Shown here: piece after piece, positions 34,145 to 46,139 of the stretch | Numbering within the stretch: position 1 is the stretch's first letter | How the letters are laid out: the number at the start of each line of letters is the position of its first letter | NCBI GenBank assembly: GCA_011947345.1 | Contig: JAAVTG010000408.1 | Location: 1-64,000 of the forward strand | Origin: Phytophthora quininea | Lineage: Eukaryota; Oomycota; Peronosporomycetes; Peronosporales; Peronosporaceae | Reading direction: 5' to 3' | Length of the DNA stretch: 64,000 bases | Notes under the pieces: generated by a model | What the model was told of the DNA's origin: nothing | Database searches by the model: none | What the model saw: the letters and a program-made list of their open reading frames with translations, nothing else | Position numbers and translations under genes: made by a program

Positions 34145-36575
34145 CTACTCCATCTCGACATCTTCATCGCCTTCAACTTCCTCACGAGGACGCTTCTTAC
34201 CCGTCGTAGAAGTCTTATTACCGCCAGGGAGTTTGAAGCGTTCTGTCAATTCCTCGTTCTACTACGCGCTTTTGCTGTTCTTCGTAGTGGTCACGCGTCT
34301 TGGTGATGGTGACAAACGCGGCTCGGCCGTTCCCTTCTGCCACCATCGTAAACGACGCATTTGTCTGCGAGTGGCCTGTCCAGCGTCGGGCATGCTTGAT
34401 ATCCCGAAAGAACACCAGTCCTGTCGTCGTCATCGTTTGTTCGGGGCCACGGAGAAACGCCCTAACACGCCCGTTGTCGGGAAATTCAGCCTCGTGCATT
34501 ACCCAGGAAAAAGAGCTTGTTCAGCAGAGCGAGCTGCTCGTTCAGCCATTTGACTCGACACTCAGCTAACTCAGCAAGTAAAGTAAACCTTTGATCTGTC
34601 GTCTCTAGTTCAGAAGAAAGTTTGGTTACCTTATCAATGACGGAACGTAAATCACTTGCGTCCAACTTCCCAAAGTGATCGACAACCCCTTCAGAATGCT
34701 GAGATCGCCACAGTCGATAACTTGTTTCCACAGTAGATCGGCATATTGGGATAACATCACTTTGTCCGGCGGTATTTCTTTTGTCTTGGCTAGTGTTGCC
34801 GTCAGCAACGCCTCGCGAGCCTGGCCCTGGTCAGTCCCCTTTAGTACGCGCAAAGTTAACTCTAAAAATTCATCTTTGGAGTAGTAGCCGTAGAATTCGT
34901 CAGCATCCGCTGGAATGGAAAGCACTTTCAGAATCGTGTCTTTGATATCAGCCCAAGCAAATGTTTCCACCAGCAACATGAGACTGCCGGCAAATTCGAT
35001 TTTTCTGTCAAACAGTCGAAGAACTTACTGAAAAACAAATCCACCAGCGTCACCTCATCGGACTTGACAATTAATTCCACGAGCGAGCGACAAAAACCGA
35101 TTTTGTCAGGCTTTTCGACTCGCCCGCGCCGTCTGTTCACCTTCTCATCGAGGCTCGCTTTCTCCATAAACGACCGCAGAGCGTTCGCATCGACAGAATC
35201 CCTCGCTTCGAGAACTGCAACTGCAGCATTGACGTTGGCGATATCTAGAGCATATTCAATATCCTTCGACGACGGCCACACAAAGACGGCGTACCTAACG
35301 CTAGTTCTCTTCATCCTCCTTTCCGTGTCACCGTCGTATGGTTCGCCACAGACCGAATTCCACAGTTCCGACAGCTTTAATCTTGCTGGGTTCAAGAACG
35401 TGGGCTTCAGCGTTGGCTCCAGGGCGTCCCTTTCAATATCCGAGAAATACATAGAGGTGACTGGGTTTCCGTACATTTTGCCACTCACAGAGTACCACGC
35501 CACCGAGTCTTTACGATCGTACTCTTGCCAATACGCGCGCTCTGGGTGTCGGTGTGAACCAAAATTGTCGTAGCTTTCGATTGTTCGAGATAGCTGTGCG
35601 ATGTAGAAGCTGAAAGCCTTCTCTTCCGGAACTAAACTGCTCGCTTCTAGCAAAGCTCGATACCGCGTTTTATCTTCCCCACACAAAGCGTCGGCCCCTC
35701 GCTCAAGAATCTCTTTCTCGGGGTACTTATTAGACAACAAAAGCGCGAAACATTCGTCGTCTGGTTCTACGTCCTTAAACGCGTCCGCCAGCTCTTCACT
35801 CAACGGTCTCTCACCTTTCGCATCTTCCAAGTGACGCATGTCCGCAGGAAGCGACAGCGAATACCTCAAACCCAACTGATACCCACTCTCCACTACTTCC
35901 CTCGAATATAACGCATCCGCGAACTGCACCGCGTAGAACGGCAGGTAGGGCGACAACCCTTCACCCACTCCAAAGTCGTGGCGGAACGCCATCTCCCGAC
36001 CGCGATAGACGACCAAAGCTCCGCCTGAATGCTCTGACGGCAGCTGAATTGTTAACACTGCCACCACTCCGTCCTTCTTCTCTTCTTGGTGCTTATCGAT
36101 CTGAGCCCCTTCCTCAAAATTACCAACTCCTGCAGCTCAGCTAGCAGCCTCACTCTCTTGAAACCCAGTCGGTCTCCCACCGTCGAACAGAGCTTCTCCA
36201 GCTTCTCGTCCCACATCGGATTCGTGAACGTCACGACATCGGATGGCAGTCTCCACGTATTCATACTTCTTGATCGGCTGTCTCTTCGCATTTTGCAACG
36301 ATCTTCTCTCTGCGCTCAGCAGTTAGCGGGACCGGGGAAGCACCAATACCCTTAATTGTAAGACCTGGAATGGCTGGCAGCGTGTGTGCTACCCCGCCGA
36401 AGCTGAACTCGCCCGCATCCACTTCTGCCCTGGTCAGTAACTTGTTGAGTACGCTAGAGCTCTTCCCACTTGGTGCGACTATGTCGTTCAGCTCTCCTAC
36501 GCAGCCAAAGAGCCACGCAGGCTTGACCAGCTTGGTCTTGGATGTCATCAAAGATAAAAATGAAAAAGATTTCAT
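34145..36575 (-). CDS. 2OG-Fe(II) oxygenase-like large protein, iron ligands altered, several frameshifts
   Basis: First of five related genes. N-terminal signature GEFSFGG..LPAIPGLTIKGIG, then an oxygenase-like fold: HQEEKKDGVVAVLTIQLP, SGGALVVYRGREMAFRHDFG and LPFYAVQFADALYSREVVES. Compared with the relatives, the H-x-D iron motif reads H-x-E, the distal A-E-H reads A-L-Y, and GYR (2OG-binding Arg) reads GYQ, so catalysis is doubtful. A long helical C-terminal region follows, with a basic GKKRPREE (possible nuclear signal) before the end EGDEDVEME at 34145. Breaks near 36280, 36107 (cccc 36106-36109), 34985, 34700, 34490 and 34240. Pseudogene or poorly resolved consensus. Confidence 0.6.
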
Positions 36576-36613
36576 AATCTTTTTATTTTCTTCTTACGAC
36601 TGCTGAAGGATGG

Positions 36614-39045
36614 ATGGAAGTCGACTACGATCTTGTAGTCAAGTCCTCTCAATCTCCATGCCACCACGAATGCTGTCACTTTTCCTTTAGTCGCCATCAC
36701 GAGCGTCGGCTCAACAACGATTTTGGCCGTTCGGCGGTGTTGGGGCGAGACACCACGTGCCGCTTCCGGAGGGCGCTGCGTGCTGCCAAATTAACTCCAT
36801 TCTGGCTCGGGCGGACGACACCGCGGGGAGTTTTCCTTTGGAGGACAAGCAGCTTCCCTTCCCACAATCCCTGGACTGGTAGTTGATGGGGTGGGGTTCG
36901 TGTCGGTTCCATTGACGACTGAGGTTGCTGAGAAGCTGATTGCAGTCGGTGACAAGTCTCCGTTCGGCAGAGACTGCGAGACTCTACTTGATGACAATGT
37001 CCGCAATAGCTGGCAGTTGGGTGCAAATAAAGTGAAGATCAATAACCCGCTGTGGAAGATTGGCATTGACAAGTTAATGAAGGCAGTTGCAGAGCGACTG
37101 GGGTATAGTGACGTGCCGCTGGAGTGCAAGCTGTACAAGCTGCTGGTGTATGGCGAAGGAGGCCACTTCACGAAACACCGTGACACGGAGAAAAAGGACG
37201 GTATGATCGCGACGCTCGTGATCCAACCGCCCAGTCTGCACAAAGGAGGCGACTTGATTGTGTGTCGGAATGGCACGCAGCAGTATCGTCACGATTTCGG
37301 CAAGAAGGGCGGCACGGCGGGTTATCTTCCCCATTTTGCAGTTCATTATGCAGATGCAGAGCATTCGGTGGAAAATGTTACGAAATTGTATCGACTGGCG
37401 CTGGTGTATTCGATCTGCTTGCCGCTAAGCATTCAATACTTGCAAACGGATCGCTATCATGCACTTAGTGGCGAGTTGTCTGCTGCAATTGGGACCATGA
37501 CGAACAAAGATGACTTTGCGCTTCTGCTGTCTCACCAGTACACAACAAAAAGCATCGAAGAACTGGGTTCTGGGGCACTGAAAGGAGTCGACCGCGCGAG
37601 ATTCCGCGCCCTTGAGGAGGCGAATGAATCTGTCGTCTCTGACAGAAGGCTACATTTCTTTCTAGCTGAACTGGAGCATGAGATCGACAATGATGACGCT
37701 GACGAGATGTCCGTGAACTATCGATCCGACTCAATGACTTGGTATTCTGTGCGAGGACAAACACTGTGTGTCTACTCAAACGTGACCTTGCGCTTAAACT
37801 TCTTGAACCCAATGTTCGAGTCTATATCTCAGATGTGGGAACCTCACGGTACTAGTACACACGAGGGAGACACTGATAACGAGGCAGCGACTCGGAACGT
37901 CAAGTATTCTCGATACGCGGTGATTTTTGGCCAGGTGCAGTTGCTGTCTCCAGGGCGACGATGTATATTGATACCGAGGCTGCTTTGGACGTTTTCATGT
38001 CTGAGCTTTCCGCCAACGCCGCAGTTCGAAGAGCATTCAGAGAGATGACTTCCGAGACTATCGATAAAGACGCTAGGGCTGAAGTGATGCAATACCAACA
38101 AACTCTGGAGTCTGCTGCTCTCAGAAACTTTATGGACGTGGTAGATCGCGACCTCATGGAGGAAGAAGAAGTGGGTCGAGCTTTTATTCGCGTGTTGTGT
38201 GAGCTTGTAGTTAGTACGGGCGATTCCGAGCTGGCGAATCTGCTACTCACACATTTCTGGAGACGGGTGCCTTCTCATTTACGTGTTTGCGTTTCGCCGT
38301 CGCTTGTTTTGCTTGCGAAAGCGTTTGGCTGGGCAGCAATTGCTGAGGCGTTTCTGAAAGCTTTGAGCATAAGCACTTTGACAACTGCTCTTAGTGTAGC
38401 CGACGAACTCCAAGATGAAGAAGCTCAGAAGGCAGTTATAGCAAAACCCATAGAAAAGGTATTGGCTCTTAGTAGCGCGGAGTTGTGTTCGTCTGAAGCT
38501 CTCGGACTACTGTGGAAGTGGGTGATTCGCTGCGAAGACGAAGTTGCAGTCAAAGCTGTCGTGGCCAAGTTCCAGCAAGCAGACCCAAGTTTACTTGGGC
38601 CAGTGGCTGCAGAGTTATCGCAGCAGTTAGGGTGTCTGGATAACGGTAAACGGGAGCTGTTTGCAGGTATTGTCGAGATGAGGGTGAAGTGGTTGGACCA
38701 CCACATTCAAGCGCTCGATAAGCCTTTCAGCTGGGAAATGCCCGACGCCTCCTTTCCCAAGAACTTAAAGGTGGAGGCGTTCCTCCGAGGTGGTGAAGAA
38801 TCGGTGAACACCAAGGGGTCCAACGATTTGCGTCTCTTCAAAAGGCTCAAAACTATGCTGCCAAGTGGATGCGTCGGAAGCAGATCGAAGCTTCGTTCCA
38901 GTTGGAAGCGCACGAAAGTGACGGTGAATTTGCTGTGACCATCACGAAAACGCGCCAGTGGTTTTCCCAGTGCCAGCAGATTCTGCAGATCTACAAGACT
39001 GAGCTCAATACCTTGAAGGAACGTTGCGGTAGTGGTAGCCAGTAG
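36614..39045 (+). CDS. 2OG-Fe(II) oxygenase-like large protein with intact iron ligands, frameshifted
   Basis: Divergent neighbour of the previous gene. The start is uncertain, and N-terminal text from about 36730 (WPFGGVG) matches the family. The GEFSFGG block is broken at gggg 36825-36828. The core is clean: VEYGEGGHF-type LVYGEGGHFTKHRDTEKKDG (H-x-D), LHKGGDLIVCRNGTQQYRHD, LPHFAVHYADAEHSVENVTK (distal His) and LYRLALVY (Arg). The C-terminal helical half reads ALGLLWKWVIRCEDEVAVKA, then KPFSWEMPDASFPKNLKVEA, and after another frame change near 38850 AVTITKTRQWFSQCQQ to the stop at 39045. The break near 37935 joins the two halves. Role unknown; predicted dioxygenase. Confidence 0.65.
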
Positions 39046-39292
39046 AAAAGTGAGTTGCAAGTTCTGCAGGTTACTACTATGATTCTAACTGTTATCTCCT
39101 AATATGCTCTTGAGCTGCTCTCTTGTTCTGCTTCTTTCATTGTTGTGCTTCCGCCAGATCATGAACTACCCTTTAATTTCGAAGTTTAGTACTAGATTTT
39201 TATGTACCTTTAACTTTTTGAAGGGAAGCCCAAAACCAATTTAAGTTTTTAGAAACCATATATAGCGATTCCCAATTAGATTGTTGGTTTGG

Positions 39293-41657
39293 ATGTGGAG
39301 TGACATTAGCGATGAGGTAGCAGACAACGCTACGCAGACAGCAGACGAAGAAGTTCCTGTCGCCTTCTCTGACGACTGGCCATTCTACAGCGAATACCGC
39401 GATGCCGACGAACGGCCATGCCCAGATGAATGTTCCAGTTTGGGCGGCATCATCCGCAACATTTTGAAAAGGGAAAACCCTCAACTGCCATTTGCTGGAC
39501 GCGAGAACAAGCTGCCGTTGCATCCGACACTGGAAGTCGATGGTATTGGGAAAATTGCGTTCCCATTGAGCGAAGATCAAGCAACTGTCATATTTAAGGA
39601 CAATATGTGGGAGATTGAGGGGAACTGTGTGAAACTGGACGATGATGTGTGGTTCGAAGGGTTGGAGTCACTCATGAGTAAGGTTTGTCGTCAATTGGGC
39701 ATCGCAGACATCGCCGAAGGCTGCTACTATGACGAAGGCGTGCTGTATTGGGAGCTCCATAAGTTGGTTTTATATCGCAAAGGAGGCTTCCCAGTAAACG
39801 TGTTGGGAATGAGGAGGCAATTTTGGTGGTGCATCTTCCGTCGGTCTCGAAAGGTGGAGCAGTGGTTCTTCCTGACGGAAACCAAATGTTTAAATTTGAC
39901 GGACGGCAGACTGCGAACGGTCAGGCGAATTTCGCAGTAGTCACGCCGGATACAACGTACAGACTGAGGGGTCTAGTGCTCGCGTTCAAGCTGCGTTAGT
40001 CTTCTCTATCCATCTGCAACCTGATCACAGATACTTGGCCAAACAGCGAGTCCCGACATTTAACATCGTCCAGGATTCGACGCCGTCTGTTGTATTGCTC
40101 AAGAATATTTACACTGAGAAGGAGTTGAATTCGAAAGGGCTGGATGCTCTGACAGGGCTGGACTTGAAGCGCGTGCAAACTTTGAGGTCGTTTAACGGCA
40201 CTTTATCTTCCACTCAACGGCTAACGCTTCTGCCTGTCAAGTTGGTTCGTGAGGTTACGTATGGCATGATCGATTTTCCTGACTATTGGGAAGACGAAAC
40301 CCACAAAGACTTCATTGTTTGGTATTCGATTGGCGGACGTATCCTGTCTTCAGCAAAAGACGACTACGACGTAGACATCGAGAAGGAGCAAGTATGCCTA
40401 GACTACCCCAATCCAGATGGCGAAACGTTCCGACAAATGTGGGCACGGTCTGGTAGCAGCACCATCTTGCTGCCTGATGAAGCGTGCATCGACCGCTGGC
40501 GCAGGATGACGAAGAGCCCGAACGATGTTGATTTCGAGGTTGATTCCAAATCTTCAATGCCAACGAAACGTACGCAATACTCAAGGTATGCAGTGCTTGT
40601 TCTACCTGCTACGACGAGCATGAAACATATCCAGGACCTTGGCGGAAATGAACTGGCTGTTGCTTACGTAAATCACGCGTCACTGAGTATTCTTGCGGAT
40701 CTTGCAGCGCTGCTGGAAACATCTGAATATCTCTATAGCATGTCGATAACCTGGTGGAGCAATATGTGCGAAGCGCTAGTGAAAGCAAGTGATATCTCGC
40801 TTGTCCGCGCTTTCTTCGAGAAATTTAAGTGTGATTTATACGTTGACGTGAAGATCGCCGCTCCGATCGCCAAGCTTGTCAATTCGTTCGGGTGGAAGGC
40901 CATCAAGTCGCTGTATTTATCGTGCTTCAAGAAAACAACCATCGAGAACTTGCTCGATCTCACTGTACAACTTGCGGGTGTCTTGGAAGCTTCCAAGACG
41001 AAGAAAAGAGTTCTCAAGACGCTGTTCAATGAGGCATTGTACTGGGCCCCGCATCGTCTTGGAGATTATATCAATTTTGTCATGCTGTGGGAATGTGTGC
41101 AGCAGTGTGATAGCAAGAGAGTTTTCAAGGACTTAGTGAAGCTCATCCACCGTCTAGGCACTAACTATTACGGCGACATTATCGACAAGATCGCACAGTA
41201 TGCAGAGAAGGTTGGGTTTTCGGAGAGGGAGAGCCGCGAGTTCTTTGGACTTGTCAACGCATATCTCGGATACTTGAGAAGCGTGGTTGAAAAACGAGGC
41301 CAACCGGCCGACTGGAGAATTCCTGATGCCGAGTGTCCTGATGACCCGGACATTGAGGCGTTCCTACGAGGAGCAGAAGAGTACTTTGTATTACCCGGAT
41401 GGAGTGACGAGGACGAGGGCCGAAAATGGATGAAAAAGTATCTCGGCAGCGAATTTGCGTCCATGTTCAGTATGGAATGCCGAGTAAGTCAGCCTGGCGA
41501 GTGGGATGTGATGCTTTCCAAGTTCAGCTACAAACATGCTGCAGGCGGCTTCTATACACCTTGGACGGATAAGAAAATCGCGGACATGACAGAGAAATAT
41601 CTCCCAGGAGGAAAACCAAATCGCAAGTACCTCGCGACCGAGCAGAGAAATAACTGA
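39293..41657 (+). CDS. 2OG-oxygenase family member that has lost its catalytic site (pseudoenzyme-like)
   Basis: Same architecture as its neighbours, in the same orientation as the gene at 36614. N-terminal part: DDWPFYSEYRDADERP and LHPTLEVDGIGKIAFPLSED. At the position of the H-x-D motif the reading is FPVNVLGNEEAILVVHLPSV, so both residues are absent. The distal His segment reads NFAVVTPDTTYRLRG with no His. Frame changes lie near 39815 and 39990. From 40035 a single intact frame of about 540 codons continues through YWEDETHKDFIVWYSIGGRI, YSRYAVLVLPATTSMKHIQD and the family C-terminus WRIPDAECPDDPDIEAFLRG. The intact C-terminal half suggests it may still be made for a non-catalytic role. 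Confidence 0.6.
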
Positions 41658-41744
41658 TTCCTGCAGTTGTCTTGAAAAGGTTTTTCAGTCAGTTGCAGGG
41701 TTTGTATTGACATCACAACTTCTCAGATACTCTCTCAATACAGC

Positions 41745-43190
41745 TCAGAAATCCTGATTGTGGAAAAACTTGTTAATCATCTCAAAGGAGACTGCGGGCT
41801 GATCCATTGGCACCATGTGGCCCGAGTTGAAGACTCGAATAAATGCCAAATTCTCAAACGAACGCACGCGACCAGCATCCTTAGCTGCGGACGTCACGAA
41901 TGGATGGTTTGGAGCCTCAGTAAACTGGGCTTTGCCGCTCCAGTCCAGTGCCATGACCCACGCCTGGTTACCCACCCAATTGCACATGATATCTGCGTCT
42001 CCAGCGTAAATCAACACGCGCACTCCTGCCTCCAGCAGCTGCTTGACATCCTCAGCCGAAGACAACATTTCATCAAACACAAAGCCTGCCCCCACTGTCG
42101 CATCACACTCTCGCCAGGGCTGGGACTTGTGCACGTCAACGCCCAGTTCTTTCAGCACTACAGGCGAGTTCAAGTACTCGTCAATGTGTTCAAAGTGGAA
42201 GCACTTCATCACGTTCTCTTCGTGACATGCTTGACGGATATCGTACGGGTTTCTTCCCGACTGGTAGTACGGTCCTTCCAGTGTTCCGAAACAGAATTCC
42301 ATGGCGTCGAAGCACGTCAGTCGGTCCTTCTGACACTGCAGAATCAGCTCATGGCATACAGGCTGCGCCTTCTTCATGTCCTCGATCGCTTTCTCGTCCA
42401 GTAGTGACACATTATACGAGTTGAAAGCCATGTCCACACTGTGCTGGTACTGCACGGCTGGATCTGTAAGTCCATTCCCCACCGCAATCCCTGCCAGATT
42501 AATGTGCAGAGCTCCCGGTTTTAAATGACGCAGCATATTCGCCTTTAGAATGTAGTTGGCTGCTGCCGGCACATAATGCCCGCCGTAACTCTCCCCGTCA
42601 CGAAGAACGCTCTGTCTGTCAGCTCTGGGTGTGTCTTGAGGAACTCCTGGAGGAACCAGTAGATGTTTTCAGCAACATTGAGCTCCCCGAGTCGTAGTCC
42701 ACTTTGGGACCGTATGAGTATCCGACGCCGGTCGGTTGGTCCAGCCAGATGACATTGGCCTCTTGATTCCACGAGTAAGGGTTGCCCTTGGTGGTTAGAT
42801 CTGGTTGGACATGGCACGGCCCATTTTCGGCCAGCAAGGCCATCATACTGGAGCAGCCGGGACCCCCGTCAGCCACAGCACCAAAGGGTCCTGCTGAGGA
42901 GCTGAATTGGACTCGACAAACCAGTAGAAATAGTGGTCGTCGTCCTTATTGGGGAGTTTGACGTAGCCTGTTTCATGGGCAGTCAGGCCGCAGAAGAACT
43001 CTTGGGTGGAGACGGTGGATCCTTTCAGGCTCTGGAGAGACGAGTCTTGGTGGACGATGAACGCCAAACAGAGTAGGAAAGTCACCCCCGCAATAGCCAC
43101 GAGGCTGGAGCGAGTGGTCGAACGACGGAAGTTCCAGACGGAGCCGTCGGTGACCCCAACAAGAGGCGTCGACTCGGTCGTGCGGCTCAT
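41745..43190 (-). CDS. serine carboxypeptidase (S10), type II membrane-anchored, three G-run frameshifts
   Basis: Secretory-pathway exopeptidase removing C-terminal residues. Start [13 protein letters not shown] carries the E-x-x-x-L-V cytosolic signal shared with its paralogues, then one membrane segment ([18 protein letters not shown]). Luminal domain: [19 protein letters not shown], the oxyanion region [20 protein letters not shown], catalytic Asp in [13 protein letters not shown] and His in [10 protein letters not shown]. The nucleophile segment [12 protein letters not shown] is reached only after frame change. Breaks at ccccc 42863-42867, cccc 42685-42688 and cccc 42593-42596; each becomes in-frame with one more base in the run. 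Intronless. Head-to-head with the gene at 43283. Confidence 0.75.
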
Positions 43191-43282
43191 TTTGATACAA
43201 AAATCTCAAGTGAAGTGGAATGAAAAGCTCATGAGATTTGTGGAAAAAGGTGCAGGGAATTGAGCGAAGACTTTCGGCAGCT

Positions 43283-44749
43283 ATGACGACGGAGAGCACG
43301 CCGTTGCTAGATGGTTTTACGGTTGAGCGAGCTCACAAGTACCGTGCCCCTCTCCAGGCGTTGATCGGCTTGGTTTGTCTCCTCCTTGGGATCGGTGCAC
43401 TTCAAGGGTTGCTTCGCAGAGCATTGCCAAGTGACGACGTCCAAGCCAAGCCAACAGTCAGGACGACGCCCGATGGACTTCCGACCGACTACTTCTGCGG
43501 AGACACCAAGCAGGACTCGGGCTACATCAAGCTGCCCAACAAAGTGGACGACAACTACTTCTTCTGGTACTTTGAAGCTCGACGCAGTCCCGAGACGGCA
43601 CCGTTGGTGTTGTGGCTGACCGGCGGACCGGGTGGGTCGAGTATGTTGGCGCTGCTGACCGAGAACGGACCGTGTCGGGTGCTGCCGGACTTGTCGACGG
43701 AGCTCCATCCGTACTCGTGGACTAACGACGCCAACGTGGTGTGGCTGGACCAGCCCACCAACGTCGGCTTCTCGTACGGCCCCGACCCGCACGACGCCGA
43801 CACCAGCGAAGACAATGTCGGAGAGAACATCTTCTGGTTCCTGCAGGGGTTTCTGGAGCGCCATCCAGAGCTGCAAGACCGAGAGTTTTTCATCTCGGGC
43901 GAGAGCTACGGCGGCCACTACGTCCCTGCAGCCGCCCACTTCATTGCCCAGCAGAATCATCACAAACCTGACGGAGCAGTGAATATCAACCTGCAAGGCA
44001 TCTCGATCGGGAACGGCTGCACGAACCCTGTCGTCCAGAACCCGCACTTCATCGACATGGCAACCAACGCCTACAACGTGTCGTTCGTGAGCGAAAGCGA
44101 GCTGGTCCAGCTCAAGGCTGAAGCTGCTGTGTGTGAGAAACAAATGGAGGCCTGTCAGTCCAACACGAGCGTGTGTTTCGATGCGGAATCCTATTGCGAT
44201 GATAAGCTCAGCAGTCCGTTCATCGCCGCCAAGCGCAACCCGTACGACATCCGCCAGCCGTGCCCGACCAGCGACACGGACGTGCTCAAGTGCATCGACA
44301 ATGGCCCCGTCACGCCGTACCTGAACTCGGCCAACGTGCGGGAGTTTCTTCGCGTGGACAAGCGCGTGGGCGAGTGGCAGATGTGCAACTTCGACGTCAA
44401 CAAAGCGTTCACCGACTCGTTCGACGTCATGCTGTCCAGCAGCTCGTTTGTCGCTGATCTGCTCGACGATGGAGTACGTGTATTGATCTACGCTGGCGAC
44501 GCGGACCTCATGTGCAACTGGTCGGGCAATTTGGCGTGGCTGCAAGCGCTGAAGTGGACCGGCGCGGAGGCTTTCAACGCTGCCGAGACACACAACATGG
44601 TTATCGATGACGATAGTGCTGGATCGGTGATCTCGTCGAGTGCACTCACGTTCGCTCGCGTGTTTAGTGCCGGTCACATGGTTCCTCAAGATCAGCCTGC
44701 GGTGGCGTTGGAGATGATCAACAAGTTCTTTGGAAATGTTTCGCTCTGA
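43283..44749 (+). CDS. serine carboxypeptidase (S10), membrane-anchored, intact
   Basis: Intact 488-residue protein. MTTESTPLLDG gives an E-x-x-x-L-L signal; the membrane anchor is ALIGLVCLLLGIGALQGLL (residues about 30-50). Catalytic residues are all visible: Ser in [13 protein letters not shown], Asp in AGDADLMCNWSGN, His in AGHMVPQDQP; the oxyanion hole is WLTGGPGGSS. Several paired Cys occur in the insertion region (AVCEKQMEACQ, CFDAESYCDD). From about residue 70 to the last few codons it is almost identical to the gene at 58946-60457 although the N-termini differ. The start follows the family pattern rather than an upstream non-ATG extension. Confidence 0.92.
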   Translation: MTTESTPLLDGFTVERAHKYRAPLQALIGLVCLLLGIGALQGLLRRALPSDDVQAKPTVRTTPDGLPTDYFCGDTKQDSGYIKLPNKVDDNYFFWYFEARRSPETAPLVLWLTGGPGGSSMLALLTENGPCRVLPDLSTELHPYSWTNDANVVWLDQPTNVGFSYGPDPHDADTSEDNVGENIFWFLQGFLERHPELQDREFFISGESYGGHYVPAAAHFIAQQNHHKPDGAVNINLQGISIGNGCTNPVVQNPHFIDMATNAYNVSFVSESELVQLKAEAAVCEKQMEACQSNTSVCFDAESYCDDKLSSPFIAAKRNPYDIRQPCPTSDTDVLKCIDNGPVTPYLNSANVREFLRVDKRVGEWQMCNFDVNKAFTDSFDVMLSSSSFVADLLDDGVRVLIYAGDADLMCNWSGNLAWLQALKWTGAEAFNAAETHNMVIDDDSAGSVISSSALTFARVFSAGHMVPQDQPAVALEMINKFFGNVSL

Positions 44750-44866
44750 AAATTGATATGCAAGCAAGTAAGACCAGCACAGTGGAATTTGTGCAGTAAC
44801 ACTAGTGATGAATGCTGATTCTGAATTGCAACGGCTATATCATCAGCCCGTGGACTGGAGAAAGCC

Positions 44867-45980
44867 TCACTGCCGATCACCACTGCCACCGGTCGAAACA
44901 TGCTCCAACAACCACTTCAACTCCGTTTTATACTGCAGTAGCAGTCCTTGGCGGTGCTCGAACCACTCGCGCGTTTTCGTGATCGTCACGAAGGCTTCAC
45001 CGTTCGCATAATCGGCTTCTATTCGGAACGATAGTTTCTTACGCGTCCACTTGGCAGCGAAGTTGCGAGCTTCTTGAATGTCTTTAAACCGTTTTCCTTT
45101 CACTCCAGTAATGGTCGTCGGAGTTTCGGCTCCGTGCAAGAACGCCTCCACCTTGTCGTCAGGAAAAGACTTATCGTGCATTTCCCACGAGAATGGTTTG
45201 TCCAGTCCGCGGATTTGGTGGTTCAGCCACTTGATGCGCGTCGAAGCGAGACCTTCCAGTGCAGTAAATCTATCACTCGCTTTGTCAAGACTGGCACTGT
45301 CCAGCTGCGTTACGATCGCATCAGTCACCGGTTGTAGCAGACTCGGGTCCACTTGCTTGAACTTGTTCACCACTATTTCAAAAGTACTCTTATTGTCACT
45401 CGTAATGACCACCTTCCACAGCAAACCAACCCACTTGGACAGGCAGAGTTCTTCATCCTTCAGAGTCACCGCATACGCCACAGCGGCTTCCAGTATCGCT
45501 TCTTGGGCAGGCCCCTTATCCAAACTATCGACAATGTTCAGTGCCATTTCGATGTCTAACATTTTGACATGGCGATATTGAGGACCTCGCACTTTACTTT
45601 CTAGTGCGTTGAGCACGGCTTGATCAATGACACTCCATGGGAATGTACGCGCAATCTTGATCAAGCCGGGAACTATTGCTAGGTTTGTTTCCTTCGGTTT
45701 GAATCAACTTGCCAGCAATTTCTTCTGAGAGAGGAAGCGGAACCGATCCGACCCCATCGATTTCTAGTCTTGACAAGGCAGGTAGCGGCTCTGCTTGCCC
45801 ACCAAAAGAGAACTCTCCAGCGTTTTCACCCGCACGAGCCAACGCTTTGTTTATTTGGGAACACGCCGCCTCACGCGGAGCTAGCACGTCTTTCGGGTCT
45901 CCAACGACACCAAATGGCCACTCGTCTTCGAAATCTTTATAACGCTTCTCGTCAACGTGTTCGTCGCAGCTGCTACCCAT
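44867..45980 (-). pseudogene. 2OG-oxygenase family member with the catalytic core deleted
   Basis: Starts MGSSCDEHVDEKRYKDFEDE, then WPFGVVGDPKDVLAPREAAC, GENAGEFSFGGQAEPLPALS and IAGKLIQTEGNKPSNSS. Near 45680 the text jumps straight to the family C-terminal part (KIARTFPWSVIDQAVLNALE, LLWKVVITSDNKSTFEIVVN, WLNHQIRGLDKPFSWEMHDK, EAFVTITKTREWFEHRQ) in another frame. The whole oxygenase core and middle region, roughly 1.2 kb in the relatives, is missing. Ends STGGSGDRQ at 44867. This looks like a genuine deletion pseudogene rather than a sequencing artefact. Confidence 0.75.
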
Positions 45981-46139
45981 TTGGTAAAATAACTGTGTTC
46001 CAAGACGTGAATTCGGAAAGGCACCAACGGTTTGGTCAAGTCCCGACACATCAATCAAGGTAGATAGAAATCGGCCACACCCAATCTCGAACGAAGAAAA
46101 TCTCGTTTGGTTACCACTACGTAGATCAAGTGTCTTGGT

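Noticed and set aside
43307..44767. Very long open frame (about 486 codons) antisense to the carboxypeptidase at 43283, repeated antisense to its twin at 58955-60244.
   Set aside because: It is explained by the GC-rich codon use of the sense gene, contains no recognisable domain, and is duplicated only because the sense sequence is.
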